DNA of 64,000 nucleotides from Caballeronia glathei (GTDB lineage Bacteria > Pseudomonadota > Gammaproteobacteria > Burkholderiales > Burkholderiaceae): NCBI RefSeq assembly GCF_000698595.1, contig NZ_JFHC01000017.1, forward strand, positions 1 to 64,000, read 5' to 3'. The translations under genes and the position numbers were made by a program. This document shows positions 1-8,878 of this stretch, in pieces. The notes below the pieces were generated by a model. It did not search any database, had not been told where the DNA came from, and was given only the letters and a program-made list of their open reading frames with translations. The first letter of the stretch is position 1. Every line of letters begins with the position of its first letter.

Positions 1-150
1 TTCATCGACTGGAACCTTGCGCCTCAGCTCGATAATGCGACGTTCTCTGTACAGATCCCCGACGGTCTGCAAAAAGTCGCGTTCGCAGCACAGCTTCCGC
101 GCGCGTCGCCCGCCACTGGCAAGCCGTCTGCGAAGAAGGGAGGCAAGTGA
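1..150 (+). CDS. C-terminal end of a DUF2092-type protein (partial)
   Basis: The window opens inside a plus-strand reading frame that runs from base 1 to a TGA at 148-150. The 49 visible residues contain FIDWNLAP and ATFSVQIPDG, which resemble the C-terminus of DUF2092 proteins, predicted periplasmic proteins of proteobacteria. The tail is lysine- and serine-rich. The stop overlaps the ATG of the next gene (TGATG), so the two are very likely co-transcribed and translationally coupled. The start and signal peptide lie outside the window. The family call rests on a short stretch and is moderate. Confidence 0.55.
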   Translation, partial: FIDWNLAPQLDNATFSVQIPDGLQKVAFAAQLPRASPATGKPSAKKGGK

Positions 151-1013
151 TGAAAACAGGATCGTGGGACCGTGCCATTACGGCGTTGGTCGCCGCAGTA
201 TTGACGCTGGGGCTGATCAATCAGGCGGATGCACAACGCGAGAGAGGCGGCGGCGCCCGTGGCGGTGGCGGTGGCGGTGGGGGCGATGGCGGCTATTCGC
301 GTGGCGGGGCGGCGTCGGCTGGAGGGCTCTCGTCCGGCGGCTCGACCGCTGCGCAAGGCAGTTCACGGCGTGGCGCCGGCCAGCAGGCAACGGGCCAGCA
401 AAGGCAGGCCTCGCGCCAGGCTACAGCGACTTCAACCTCAAGCGCGAATCAGAGTGCGCGCCAGAGTTCGGCGAGTTCGATGCAGGAAACCTCCAGCCAG
501 AACCAGGCTAACCGGCAGCAGAACACGAGCGAGAACCAGGCCCAGCGCCAGGCCACGTCGAGCCAGAACCAGGCGCAGCGCCAGACTACGTCGAGCCAGA
601 ACCAGAGTTCGCGACAAGCCGCGGCGGCTCAAACGACCAGCCAGAACCAGAGTTCGCGGCAATCGACGGCTAAGGAGATGCAAAACACGCGTGCTACGAC
701 CGTGAGCAATGTGCAGAACAACTACGATGGAAACTGCAACAACTGCTCAAACTCGGACTGGGACGGCGGTTCCGCGGCAGCCGGATTCGTAGCCGGTGCA
801 ATGGTTGTAGGTGCGGCCGCGGCCGCAACCACACCGACCGCCGTCGTTGCCGCGCCCGCACCGGCACCCGCGCCCGTGGGGCCGCCATGCAACGTGGCTC
901 CGGTCGCTGTTCAGGACGTGGCGTACTATAAATGTGGCGCGACGTGGTACGCGGCGGGTTATGCGAGCAGCGGCGTGGTGTACATGCCAGTTCAGGCGCC
1001 GGCCGGATACTGA
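150..1013 (+). CDS. Secreted Gly-rich and Q/N-repeat protein
   Basis: A 287-residue protein with a signal peptide at about 1-29, ending ADA before QR. A glycine run (35-48) is followed by S/T/Q-rich sequence and, at residues 114-172, five degenerate repeats of SSQNQxxRQ type. Next come a hydrophobic Gly/Ala segment (about 209-228), a Pro-Ala linker and a C-terminal unit with two cysteines, ending in a Tyr/Gly-rich tail. A GTG at 147 is possible, but ATG 150 overlaps the upstream stop and is preferred. Pairing of a DUF2092 gene with a low-complexity exported protein suggests an envelope or surface role. No enzymatic function can be assigned. Confidence 0.7.
   Translation: MKTGSWDRAITALVAAVLTLGLINQADAQRERGGGARGGGGGGGGDGGYSRGGAASAGGLSSGGSTAAQGSSRRGAGQQATGQQRQASRQATATSTSSANQSARQSSASSMQETSSQNQANRQQNTSENQAQRQATSSQNQAQRQTTSSQNQSSRQAAAAQTTSQNQSSRQSTAKEMQNTRATTVSNVQNNYDGNCNNCSNSDWDGGSAAAGFVAGAMVVGAAAAATTPTAVVAAPAPAPAPVGPPCNVAPVAVQDVAYYKCGATWYAAGYASSGVVYMPVQAPAGY
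489..665 (+). repeat. Degenerate coding repeat, about 30-36 bp period
   Basis: Within the preceding gene, the codons for SSQNQxxRQ recur about five times with spacing of 10-12 codons (residues 114-172). DNA copies such as cgagccagaaccag are nearly identical, so the array could change length by slippage or recombination. Confidence 0.7.
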
Positions 1014-1055
1014 TCGCGGCAGCTTCGCGGCACGGCCGGCGGTTGCCCGACGACT

Positions 1056-1448
1056 CTACGTCTGCAACGAGCGAAGCACATGCATCGCCGCGTCGGCCGA
1101 TTCCAGGGGAACAAAAATATGATCGTGGCATGCGCCCGCCACCACGTTGCAGCTGATTCCGGAATGACCCAATGCAGTGGCGAATGCTGCGGTCAAGCCC
1201 ACCGCCTCCAGGGCTGAATTCACGGTCAACGTAATCCAGGCGCATTTGAACAAGGCATTCAACCCGCTGATCTGCGCATCCGCTTCCCTCATGACGACGG
1301 ATAAGCCCTCGGGCTCGCGGATCGACGCAACGATCGCGGCCGGGTCGATGGCGTTGCCGTCCTTGACCGAGGCAAACACGAACACGCCAGGGTTAAGCAC
1401 CGGCTCCAGCGTCTTTAACAAAACAGAGAGATCCGAGACCGGGCTCAT
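1056..1448 (-). CDS. ACT-domain protein
   Basis: A 130-residue protein. An open frame extends 70 codons further upstream, but ATG 1448 is preceded by GGGAGG at ideal distance, whereas the extension is Arg/Gly-rich and unlike a conserved N-terminus. Residues such as FVFASVKDGN and GLSVVMREAD, then a C-terminal half with ISCNVVAGACHDHIFVP, fit the tandem ACT fold of small stand-alone proteins, which bind amino acids or related ligands. No partner enzyme lies beside it. It is convergent with the upstream secreted protein. The ligand is unknown. Confidence 0.7.
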   Translation of the reverse strand: MSPVSDLSVLLKTLEPVLNPGVFVFASVKDGNAIDPAAIVASIREPEGLSVVMREADAQISGLNALFKCAWITLTVNSALEAVGLTAAFATALGHSGISCNVVAGACHDHIFVPLESADAAMHVLRSLQT

Positions 1449-1783
1449 GTTGCCTCCCGTGCGGCGTCGTTCCACATCATTCAAAGCTCCGTCGCCTCGT
1501 GGGCCATCGGTGGGTTGTCGAACAATTGAAGCGTAATGTCGAATGACGGAAATTGGCGACTGGGTACCGGGGCTTGACGTGAAACCGCGCAACCTTTCGA
1601 CGTTCGCCTCCAGCGCCCGCACTTGACCCGACTCGCGACGCTCACGCTCGGTCAGCATGTGTCCGCTGCCATCCGCTGAGCCGACGCTCGTAAAAAAAAG
1701 CGATCACCGCCTCGCAATGCCGCCGAAAGGAGCGCTGCTTTCCGTTTCTCATTCGCGAAGAAGCACAATCCGTCGGCAGGATG
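1449..1783. other. Intergenic region, 335 bp
   Basis: Lies between two minus-strand genes. Minus-strand transcription out of the GlxA-type gene would meet gcga, an 8-base loop, tcgc and then eight T residues (around 1690-1710), a weak possible terminator. Otherwise only an in-frame upstream extension of the ACT gene is present; no separate gene is supported. Confidence 0.35.
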
Positions 1784-2746
1784 CTACCGCATTTCAGCGC
1801 GAAGTTCCCGCACCCCGCGGCCGAGCCTCCGGCGCAACAAGGTCCGCAATGTCGCCGAGTCGGCGTAGCCGACCTCGCTCGCAATCTTCTCGAGATCGTA
1901 GCCAACCGAGACGAGGTGCTGTGCCCGTTCGATTCGCAGGTCCTGAAAGAACGCCAGTGGTGACTTGCCAAGTACGGCCTCGGTACGGCGCTGCAAGGTG
2001 CGTGGTCCGACGGACAACGCAGCCGCCGCAGCCTGAAGCGAAAACCCCAGCGAAAGATTATCGCGAGCCCATCGCTCGAATCGCGCGACCAGTGGATCGG
2101 CGTGGGCGAGATAATCCGGAATGATGTATTCGGCCTGGGATGAACGCCTGTCAATGAGCATGAAGCGGGCAACGAGCGTGGCGAGTTCGGGACTTGCCTG
2201 ACGCAGCAGCCATAGCGCAAGGTCGAGATGGCCCATCGCGGAACCCGCCGTGACCACACGATGCGACGCGACGACCATGCGTGAGTCATCCAGATTGACC
2301 GCCGGATAGCGTTGACGGAAGAACGGCGCCAGTGACCAGGTAGTGGTCGCCTCACGATTATCCAGAAGCCCGGTTTCAGCAAGCAGGAAAGTCCCGATAC
2401 AGGCCGCCGCGACGCCGATGCCGTCAGCGTGCCAGCTACGAAGGTACGTCATCGCATCGCGTGCATCACGATCCTGCATCCGCTCGATCAGGCGCTCTGG
2501 CTCTCTGATACCCGGCGCGGGCACGACCACCCAATCTGCGCGAGAAATGGTGCTCACCGGTTCGACCGAAGTCGACAACCCGTGCGCGGTACGGATGCGC
2601 CTGCGCACGCCGACGAGCCTCACGTCGAAGGGCTCTGTCGCGAACCCATGGGATGCGGCCAGTTCGTTAGCCATCGCGAAGGTGTCGAGCAGTACCGTGA
2701 GGCCGGTGTCGAACAGGCCGTCAAGCGCGAAGATAACCAGTCTCAT
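1784..2746 (-). CDS. GlxA-family AraC-type transcriptional regulator
   Basis: A 320-residue regulator. The N-terminal 180 residues form a DJ-1/PfpI-like domain (LVIFALDGLF; AACIGTFLLAE carries the usual nucleophile-elbow cysteine). The last 100 residues are an AraC double helix-turn-helix (LSVGPRTLQRRTEAVLGKSP; EVGYADSATLRTLLRRRLG). The ATG is preceded by GGAGG, though with rather long spacing. It is divergent from a GNAT acetyltransferase gene with a 143-bp gap, so that gene and the dehydrogenase beyond it are candidate targets. Members elsewhere control amine, arginine or betaine catabolism; the ligand here is unknown. Confidence 0.88.
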   Translation of the reverse strand: MRLVIFALDGLFDTGLTVLLDTFAMANELAASHGFATEPFDVRLVGVRRRIRTAHGLSTSVEPVSTISRADWVVVPAPGIREPERLIERMQDRDARDAMTYLRSWHADGIGVAAACIGTFLLAETGLLDNREATTTWSLAPFFRQRYPAVNLDDSRMVVASHRVVTAGSAMGHLDLALWLLRQASPELATLVARFMLIDRRSSQAEYIIPDYLAHADPLVARFERWARDNLSLGFSLQAAAAALSVGPRTLQRRTEAVLGKSPLAFFQDLRIERAQHLVSVGYDLEKIASEVGYADSATLRTLLRRRLGRGVRELRAEMR

Positions 2747-2889
2747 GTCGCAAACACCTCCAATAATGTCATTTGCGACTATAGCCCCGTTCCAGTCCGG
2801 CGTCTAGACTGCGTAGCAATGCGGTCACGACAGTGCGCTGGCCGAACATTCCCGCCCCCGTGGCGCCTTTGCGCTTGCAAAGGAGAGAC

Positions 2890-3669
2890 ATGCACGCATC
2901 GATACAAGCTGACCTCGACCGCCCTGTCTGGGCGGCACTCACAACCCGGCAGGCGCACCTCGGGCATGGAAATGCGCTTGCCCGCCGATACCATCCCGAT
3001 GTGGCGCCCTTTGCTGCTCTGGCATCCGAAACGCCCGCCGCATACCGGACGCTCCATCAGCTTCTGCTGCCTCACGAAGAGGTGGTCTTGCAATCCGCTG
3101 AACCGATCCGTCCAATCGAGGCGCTACGAATGACGCACGTGGGCGTGATCCATCAAATGATCGCCCCGCATCCTGAAACAAAGCGTACGGACGAGCCGGA
3201 GGTCATCTGGCTGGGCAAGGCGGATGTGACAGATATGCTCGATCTGGTCCGAAGGACCAGGCCCGGCCCTTTCGGCAGCCGGACTTGCGAGATGGGCAAC
3301 TACATCGGGGTTCGCGACCGCGGACGTCTCATTGCGATGGCCGGCGAACGGATGTGCGTCGACGGGCAGGTTGAGATCAGCGCCGTTTGCGTAGATGAAG
3401 ACTATCGCGGGAATGGCCTTGCTGGCGGCCTCGTGAAAGTGTTGCGCAGAGGAATCGAGCAACGGGGAGAAGCACCGTTTCTGCACGTGTTCAGTGACAA
3501 CATTTCTGCGATTCGGTTGTATGACCGTCTCGGCTTCCAGTTGCGTCGCACGTTTTACCTTACCCGCATTGGGCATGCTGATCCTGGTTCGGATGCAGCT
3601 TCTTTGAACCGACTAGCGGAAGGCGGAAAGCGGGCGGAACAGCAGTCTTCCGGGCAGCAGCCACGGTGA
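2890..3669 (+). CDS. GNAT-family N-acetyltransferase
   Basis: A 259-residue protein. The frame is open from 2833, but AGGAGAG directly upstream of ATG 2890 decides the start. The C-terminal half is a FR47-like GNAT domain: the acetyl-CoA loop is DEDYRGNGLAGGL, followed by the beta4/beta5 region HVFSDNISAIRLYDRLGFQ. The N-terminal 100 residues precede the fold and may contribute to substrate choice. It lies divergent from the GlxA-type regulator and 90 bp before a dehydrogenase. The acetyl acceptor cannot be read from sequence. Confidence 0.85.
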   Translation: MHASIQADLDRPVWAALTTRQAHLGHGNALARRYHPDVAPFAALASETPAAYRTLHQLLLPHEEVVLQSAEPIRPIEALRMTHVGVIHQMIAPHPETKRTDEPEVIWLGKADVTDMLDLVRRTRPGPFGSRTCEMGNYIGVRDRGRLIAMAGERMCVDGQVEISAVCVDEDYRGNGLAGGLVKVLRRGIEQRGEAPFLHVFSDNISAIRLYDRLGFQLRRTFYLTRIGHADPGSDAASLNRLAEGGKRAEQQSSGQQPR

Positions 3670-3759
3670 TTGGCGGAAACGGCCGTCGTCTGCCGATGTT
3701 CTTGCTACGGCTTCGCCACTCTTCCTTCCCATCTCTTCAACCCATGAAACAAACCCATC

Positions 3760-4641
3760 ATGTCCAAAACTATTCTGATTACCGGGGCTAGCAGCGGCTT
3801 CGGCCGCGACACCGCACAGATGCTCGCACAGGCCGGACACCGGGTTTTCGCGTCCATGCGTGACGTCGCCGACCGTAACCGGCCCCATGCCGAGGCGCTT
3901 CACGCAAAGGGGATACATGTCGTCGAGCTGGACGTGACAGACGACATCTCCGTCGAGCGCGGCGTGACCTTTGTGCTCGAACAGGCGGGATGCCTCGACG
4001 TCCTCGTCAACAACGCCGGCATCGGCTCGGCGGGCGTCTCCGAAGCGTTCACGACAGAACAGGTGCGCGCACTATTCGATGTGAACGTACTCGGCATCCA
4101 GCGGACACTGAGGGCCGTGTTGCCCGCGTTCAGGCATCAAGGCGAGGGTTTGGTCATCAATATCGGCTCTATCCTCGGGCGAGTGACCTTCCCTTTCTTC
4201 GGTCTCTATGGCGCGTCGAAGTTTGCGATCGAGGCACTAACCGACAGCTACCGCTATGAGCTGTCGCAACTGGGCGTCGAGGTGGTTCTCGTGCAACCCA
4301 GCAACTATCCGACGAACATTTTCGCCAACGCCCAGCGGCCCGGTGATGTGGCGCGCGGCCTCGACTACGGTGAACTTGGCGGGATCATCCCGGGCAAGAT
4401 GGTTGAGACGTTGATGGACCTCTTCGAAAGCGAAAATGCTCCGAATCCGCACGACGTCGCCGAAGCCATTGCCCGGATAGTCGAACGGCCAAACGGCACG
4501 CGTCCCGCACGTTTGGTAGTGGGACAGGCATTCGGCGCCGACGCCATGAACGGTCAGGCGTTGTCCGTCCAGGCCGAGTTCATGGAGGCTCTCGGTCTCG
4601 CACAGCTAGCCGAACCACGAATGGGCCCGGCGGCGGCTTGA
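3760..4641 (+). CDS. Short-chain dehydrogenase/reductase (SDR)
   Basis: A 293-residue classical SDR. The dinucleotide-binding motif TGASSGFG is at 8-15, NNAG at 84-87, the catalytic serine at 137 (INIGS) and YxxxK at 150-154. Basic residues after beta-2 (SMRDVADRNR) suggest NADP(H) preference, which is an inference. Length and C-terminal extension match family members annotated as NAD(P)-dependent ketoreductases. It probably shares a transcript with the GNAT gene upstream. A strong hairpin follows the stop. Substrate unknown. Confidence 0.88.
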   Translation: MSKTILITGASSGFGRDTAQMLAQAGHRVFASMRDVADRNRPHAEALHAKGIHVVELDVTDDISVERGVTFVLEQAGCLDVLVNNAGIGSAGVSEAFTTEQVRALFDVNVLGIQRTLRAVLPAFRHQGEGLVINIGSILGRVTFPFFGLYGASKFAIEALTDSYRYELSQLGVEVVLVQPSNYPTNIFANAQRPGDVARGLDYGELGGIIPGKMVETLMDLFESENAPNPHDVAEAIARIVERPNGTRPARLVVGQAFGADAMNGQALSVQAEFMEALGLAQLAEPRMGPAAA

Positions 4642-4647
4642 GCATAC

Positions 4648-4684
4648 CGCGTGGGCCGGAGCCGATGCCGGCCCAGCCCACGCG
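4648..4684 (+). terminator. Strong hairpin after the SDR gene
   Basis: CGCGTGGG at 4648-4655 pairs with CCCACGCG at 4677-4684, and inner CCGG/CCGG pairs extend the stem. It begins 7 bp after the SDR stop and lies between convergent genes. No T-run follows closely, so it may be a terminator of poor intrinsic type or an mRNA-stabilising hairpin. Confidence 0.5.
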
Positions 4685-4904
4685 CCACCCTCCACTTTTC
4701 GCCGAGTACCGGACGCAGGTCTGTCTACGTGCGACCCGATGGCATTGAATTCAGCGACACACTTTCCGCGTAAATGCGTGACGGCGGAGGTTGATCATTT
4801 GACGCCCCATGCATGGCACCGGCATGTATGTTGCACGCGCGGCGCGTCTCCTGACGGCTTACCGGGGCGCGCTGCTCATCCGTATGCTGGCGTAAGTCAC
4901 GCGG

Positions 4905-6299
4905 CTATTCCAGCTCCCGAATAGACGAGTTCGCTCGTCCCCCGTCTCGGGCCTTGAGCAACATCAGAATCTCACGAACATCGCGTACGTCGTCCATTCT
5001 GGAGACAAGGTCCGCGAGTGTGTCGGCCTCGGCCTCGCCTATGGCGGCTCGCGCAAGCGAGCGGTACTTCGCAAGCAGCCGTGCATCGTCTAGCGGATTG
5101 CGCGGATCGCCAAGCGGGATGTCGATACGACAGGACCTCGACGTGCCGTCCGCCCACATCAGCGTAATCTCGGGCTCGTCGAGGTCGGCCATCGCGGGGT
5201 CGGGTTCGAGCGTGATGCGTTCGATCATCGCCCGCAGGCGCGGATCGTTGCGCCGCGCTTCGAGAAACGAATCGATGCCGGCATCGCCGAACACGAGCGC
5301 CGCCGCGATCGCATAAGGCATGCTCATCTGCGCCGATGCGAGGTTTGCCGGATTGCAGTCGCCGCACATGCCGGCGACGAACGCGCTCAGGCGCACATGC
5401 ACGCGCGTGACGGGCTGCCGCTCGTCGCGGGAAAGTGCGAGCGTCGCATCGACGGCGGCATGCGTGCTCCGACAGCACGCGTGCGGCTTGATCGAACAGC
5501 GCATGATCTTCCAGTTCGCGCCCAGTTCCGCGACGAGCGCCCCGGGCTGCTGCGAATCGGGAGCCAACGTGCTGAAAAAGCCGCCCCATTCATCATCGAA
5601 GATTCGCGTCGGACCCGTCACGCCGCGCGCCGCCAGCAGCGCGGCGGTCAGGCCGCCCTCGGCCGCGCGGCCGGTGTGCAGGCGCTTGGTCTGCGATCCA
5701 TCGTGGATGAAAGCCCACAGCCCGCCCGCGAAACTTGCCGCATGACCGAGCGCCGCGCCGATGCCGGCGGCATCGAGGCCGATGAGCCGCGCGCTCGCCG
5801 CGGCCGCGCCGAACACGCCGCAGGTCATCGTCGAGTGCCAGCCGCGGCCGTTGTGCGCCGAATAGCCGCCGCACGCTTCCAGCACACGCCGCGCGACGTC
5901 GTAACCGAGCACGACCGCCGCCAGAAATTCCGTCCCCGATACCGGCCGCTTCGTGCAGGACAGCGCCGCGAACGCGGCCGGAAGCACGACGGCGCCGGAG
6001 TGGTCGCAGCCGCCGGAGTCGTCGAGTTCCAGCGCGTGAGCCGCCACGCCGTTGATGAACGCGGCATCGCGCGCGCCGGCCGATTGCGCCGTGCCCCAGA
6101 CGACGGCCTCGCCCGGCGCGTTCATGACCTCGCGGGCCTGACGCGCCTGCGCGGTGTGCGCGCCCGCGAGCGCGGCGCCCAGCGTGTCGAGCACGTGACG
6201 CTTGGTTTTCTCGATCACGTCGGCTGGCAGGTCGTCGTAACGGGTACGCTCGACAAAGACCGCAATGCGCCCGGACAAGGAAAGCTCCCGCACGTTCAT
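4905..6299 (-). CDS. MmgE/PrpD-family protein
   Basis: A 464-residue protein covering the full family length. ATG 6299 follows AGGAG and overlaps the upstream stop by ATGA; in-frame Met codons further up lie inside that gene. Family landmarks include HALELDD, GYDVARRV, the GxGWHST stretch with GVFGAA, and KPHACCRSTHAAVDA. Known members are 2-methylcitrate dehydratase, cis-aconitate decarboxylase and iminodisuccinate epimerase. Position as last gene of an operon with an amino-acid transporter and an argH-like lyase favours an epimerase or dehydratase acting on a polycarboxylate; this is an inference. Confidence 0.85.
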   Translation of the reverse strand: MNVRELSLSGRIAVFVERTRYDDLPADVIEKTKRHVLDTLGAALAGAHTAQARQAREVMNAPGEAVVWGTAQSAGARDAAFINGVAAHALELDDSGGCDHSGAVVLPAAFAALSCTKRPVSGTEFLAAVVLGYDVARRVLEACGGYSAHNGRGWHSTMTCGVFGAAAASARLIGLDAAGIGAALGHAASFAGGLWAFIHDGSQTKRLHTGRAAEGGLTAALLAARGVTGPTRIFDDEWGGFFSTLAPDSQQPGALVAELGANWKIMRCSIKPHACCRSTHAAVDATLALSRDERQPVTRVHVRLSAFVAGMCGDCNPANLASAQMSMPYAIAAALVFGDAGIDSFLEARRNDPRLRAMIERITLEPDPAMADLDEPEITLMWADGTSRSCRIDIPLGDPRNPLDDARLLAKYRSLARAAIGEAEADTLADLVSRMDDVRDVREILMLLKARDGGRANSSIRELE

Positions 6300-7174
6300 C
6301 GAAGCGCGCTCCTGTGGCGTTCGTAGATGTCGACCGGATGCCCCGGCTCGTTCACATCCCGCTGACTGCGCCACCATTGCGCGACTTGCGCGCCGGTCGC
6401 GAACCAGACATCGCCACGCTCACGCATCGCGGCAAGCAGATCGCGCAGAATGCCGATGCGCCCCGCCGTGCCGGTGATCTCCGGATGCAGCCGCAGCACG
6501 AAGCACAATCCGAACCGATGGAACGCGTCGAAATCCTGCTTCCAGTTGGCGAGCACTTCGCGATACGACGCGATGCGCGACTGTCCCACCGGAACCGGCG
6601 GCGCGAGATTGAACGCGAAGTACGGTTCGTCTTCGAGTTCGTAGTGCAGCGGCAGTTCGATCAGCGGCGCGTCGTGGTGGAAGTAAGGCAAGTCATCGCC
6701 GCGCCATGACGACGACCACTCGATGCCCCGCTCTTGCAGAAACGGCGCGAAGCCCGGCGCCCAGTTGCCGGTGAACGAGCGAAAGCCTTGCGCTCCACGT
6801 CCGGTCGCAGCGACGAGCGCGGCTTGTCCCGTGTCAAATGCGTGCTTCTGCGCGGCGAGATCGAGCGCGTCGAAGTCCTCGCAGCGATAGCCGCTGATGC
6901 CGATCTCATGGCCCGCCGCATCGATGCGCCGCAGAGAATCGCGATGCGTTTCGGCCACGCGGCCCGGCACGAACCAGCTTGCCGGCACGTCGAACTCGCC
7001 GAATGCATCGAGCAGGCGATCGACGCCGCGCTTCGCCCCATAGCGCCACACCGATAGCGATTTCTCGCGCCCTTCGATCGCAGGCACCTGTGTGCGAACG
7101 CCGAGGTCGTCACTGAAATCGACGGTCAGGATCACCGCCGAGCGCGCGTTGTTCGGCCATCGTTCGTCGTTCAT
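6296..7174 (-). CDS. Polysaccharide-deacetylase-family protein, degenerate metal site
   Basis: A 292-residue protein of the NodB/PuuE-like fold. ATG 7174 overlaps the stop of the preceding gene (ATGA); a longer open frame to 7555 is a shadow of that gene. It is paralogous to its neighbour (VPASWFVPGRV, RGDDLPYF, LHYELED), but the region that normally holds the metal-binding HxxxH reads GHEIGISGYRCED, with Ser94 and Cys98 in place of the histidines. It may be inactive, act without metal, or serve as a partner subunit of the intact paralogue. Substrate unknown. Confidence 0.82.
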   Translation of the reverse strand: MNDERWPNNARSAVILTVDFSDDLGVRTQVPAIEGREKSLSVWRYGAKRGVDRLLDAFGEFDVPASWFVPGRVAETHRDSLRRIDAAGHEIGISGYRCEDFDALDLAAQKHAFDTGQAALVAATGRGAQGFRSFTGNWAPGFAPFLQERGIEWSSSWRGDDLPYFHHDAPLIELPLHYELEDEPYFAFNLAPPVPVGQSRIASYREVLANWKQDFDAFHRFGLCFVLRLHPEITGTAGRIGILRDLLAAMRERGDVWFATGAQVAQWWRSQRDVNEPGHPVDIYERHRSALR

Positions 7175-8022
7175 GTCGTCGTGCCTTGTCCGCTCGCAGT
7201 CCACCAGCTGGCCACTTCGGAACACTTTGCGAACCAGACGCCGCGCGCCGCCCGCATGTGCCCGACGAATTCTTCCAGCAGCGCGATCCGCCCCGGCTTG
7301 CCCGATACCTTTGGATGAAAGAGCGTCGTCATGGCGAGCCCGTCGTGGTGCGAGCCGTCGAATTCGCGGCACCAGTTGTCGAGCGTCGTCTCGTAGCTCG
7401 CGATGCGGTCGAGCCCCGCCGGGAAATCCGGATTGCGCTGGTACGCAAGCGACGCGTAGTCGTCGAGTTCCCAGCGCGCCGGAATCTCGATCAGGCCGCT
7501 TGCCGCGTCGAGCAGATACGGCCGGTCGTCGCCACGCATCGAACTCGAATAGCACACGCCGAACTCCGGCAGGATGCGCATGGTCTCCACGCTCCAGTCG
7601 CCCGAAGGCGTGCGAAAGCCTACAGGCCGAACGCCGAGGTGCCGATCGAAAAGCCTCATCGAACGCGCCATGACGTCGCGCTGTTCATCGGGCGAGAGCG
7701 TCCAGAACGCCTCGTGCATGTAGCCGTGATACGCGACCTCATGTCCGTGTTCGACGATCGCGCGGCATTGTGCCGGCCAGTTCTCGATCACCCACGCGGG
7801 AATGAAGAACGTGGCCGGCACGCTGTGCTCCGCCAGCACGTCGAGGATCCTGCCGAGCGCGCGCCACGGCCCGTACGCACCGAGCGTGAAGTACGACGGA
7901 TTGCGCCAGATCGAGCCGTCGAGCATCGCGCCGCCGGTCGGCCCGTCCAGGTCGAACGCAAGCGCGACGCAGGAGCGCCTGCCCTCAGGCCAATGAGGAC
8001 GCGCCGCCTCAATTGCTCGCAT
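7171..8022 (-). CDS. Polysaccharide-deacetylase-family hydrolase (PuuE/cyclic-imidase-like)
   Basis: A 283-residue NodB-fold hydrolase. The motif-1 aspartates are in FDLDG (Asp24/Asp26), and the metal-binding histidines are intact in GHEVAYHGYMHE (His99, His103). RTPSGDW and FHPKVSG are later active-site motifs. No signal peptide is seen, so it is probably cytoplasmic and acts on a small amide or imide rather than on cell-wall glycan. It overlaps the binding-protein gene by 14 bp, with AGAAGG inside that gene as ribosome site. Small-molecule members of this family include allantoinase PuuE and cyclic imidases. Confidence 0.85.
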   Translation of the reverse strand: MRAIEAARPHWPEGRRSCVALAFDLDGPTGGAMLDGSIWRNPSYFTLGAYGPWRALGRILDVLAEHSVPATFFIPAWVIENWPAQCRAIVEHGHEVAYHGYMHEAFWTLSPDEQRDVMARSMRLFDRHLGVRPVGFRTPSGDWSVETMRILPEFGVCYSSSMRGDDRPYLLDAASGLIEIPARWELDDYASLAYQRNPDFPAGLDRIASYETTLDNWCREFDGSHHDGLAMTTLFHPKVSGKPGRIALLEEFVGHMRAARGVWFAKCSEVASWWTASGQGTTT

Positions 8023-8845
8023 TGATGATTGCCTTCTGCACGCCCTGCTCCTGCAAGCCCCACTTCGTGAGGATCTTCTGGTACGTGCCGTCGGCGATCA
8101 GCTGCTCGAACGCCTTCGTCACCGCAGCATTGAGCGCCGTGTTGTTCTTCGCCATACCGATGCCGGTGTACTGCGCCATGAACGGCGCACCGATGCTGAC
8201 GTACGCGTTCTGATCGATCCTGTTCTGATACGGCAGCGTCTCGCCGCCCTGCACGGCCGCATCGAGCCGGCCCTGGCGCAACTGCATGCGGGCATCCGAC
8301 GAACCATCGGTGCCGACCACCGTGATCGGCGGCTTGCCCGCCTTCACGCAATGCTCGTCGCTCCATGCCGCGGTGTTGGTCGGGAAGGACGTGCGGCGGC
8401 TCGACCCCACCTTCTTGCCGCACAGTGCGCCCATGTTGGGGAAGTCGACGGCGCGGGTCTTCAGCGCGTAGAACTGCGGACCGCTCTTGATGTAGTCGAG
8501 GAAGTTCACCGAGGCGCGGCGCTCCGGCAGGTCCGTCATCCCCGAGAGGATGATGTCCACACGGTTCGTGGCGAGCGCGCTCATCATCTGGTCGAAGCTC
8601 GTCTCCGACCAGACCATCTTCACGCCCATCTTCGCGGCAAGGGCTTCGCCGAGATCGATGTCGAAGCCGGTGAGCTTGTCCGTCTCCGGGTCCTTGAATT
8701 CGAACGGCGGATAGTTCGGCACCACGGCCGCGACGATTTCCTTCTTGCCGGGCGCCGGCGTCTGGGCGACGGCGGCCCCGGCATGAAACATCACGGCAAC
8801 AGCGGACAGCGCCAGCAGGTCACGCAAACACAAGGATGCTTTCAT
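8009..8845 (-). CDS. Amino-acid ABC transporter, periplasmic binding protein
   Basis: A 278-residue family-3 solute-binding protein. A signal peptide spans about 1-27 (ending AAVAQ). YPPFEF and GFDIDLGEALA are hallmarks of polar amino-acid receptors, followed by SGMTDLPERRASVNF. It lies downstream of matching ATPase and permease genes and overlaps the deacetylase-family gene. The ligand is probably an amino acid or amino-acid-derived polycarboxylate, judged from context only. Confidence 0.88.
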   Translation of the reverse strand: MKASLCLRDLLALSAVAVMFHAGAAVAQTPAPGKKEIVAAVVPNYPPFEFKDPETDKLTGFDIDLGEALAAKMGVKMVWSETSFDQMMSALATNRVDIILSGMTDLPERRASVNFLDYIKSGPQFYALKTRAVDFPNMGALCGKKVGSSRRTSFPTNTAAWSDEHCVKAGKPPITVVGTDGSSDARMQLRQGRLDAAVQGGETLPYQNRIDQNAYVSIGAPFMAQYTGIGMAKNNTALNAAVTKAFEQLIADGTYQKILTKWGLQEQGVQKAIINASN

Positions 8846-8878
8846 TGAGAACTCGCTTTGATTGGAATGGTTGGAAAC

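Noticed and set aside
7175..7555. N-terminal extension of the degenerate deacetylase-family gene
   Set aside because: The extension overlaps the paralogue upstream and is Arg-rich noise; the ATGA-overlap start at 7174 fits the fold.
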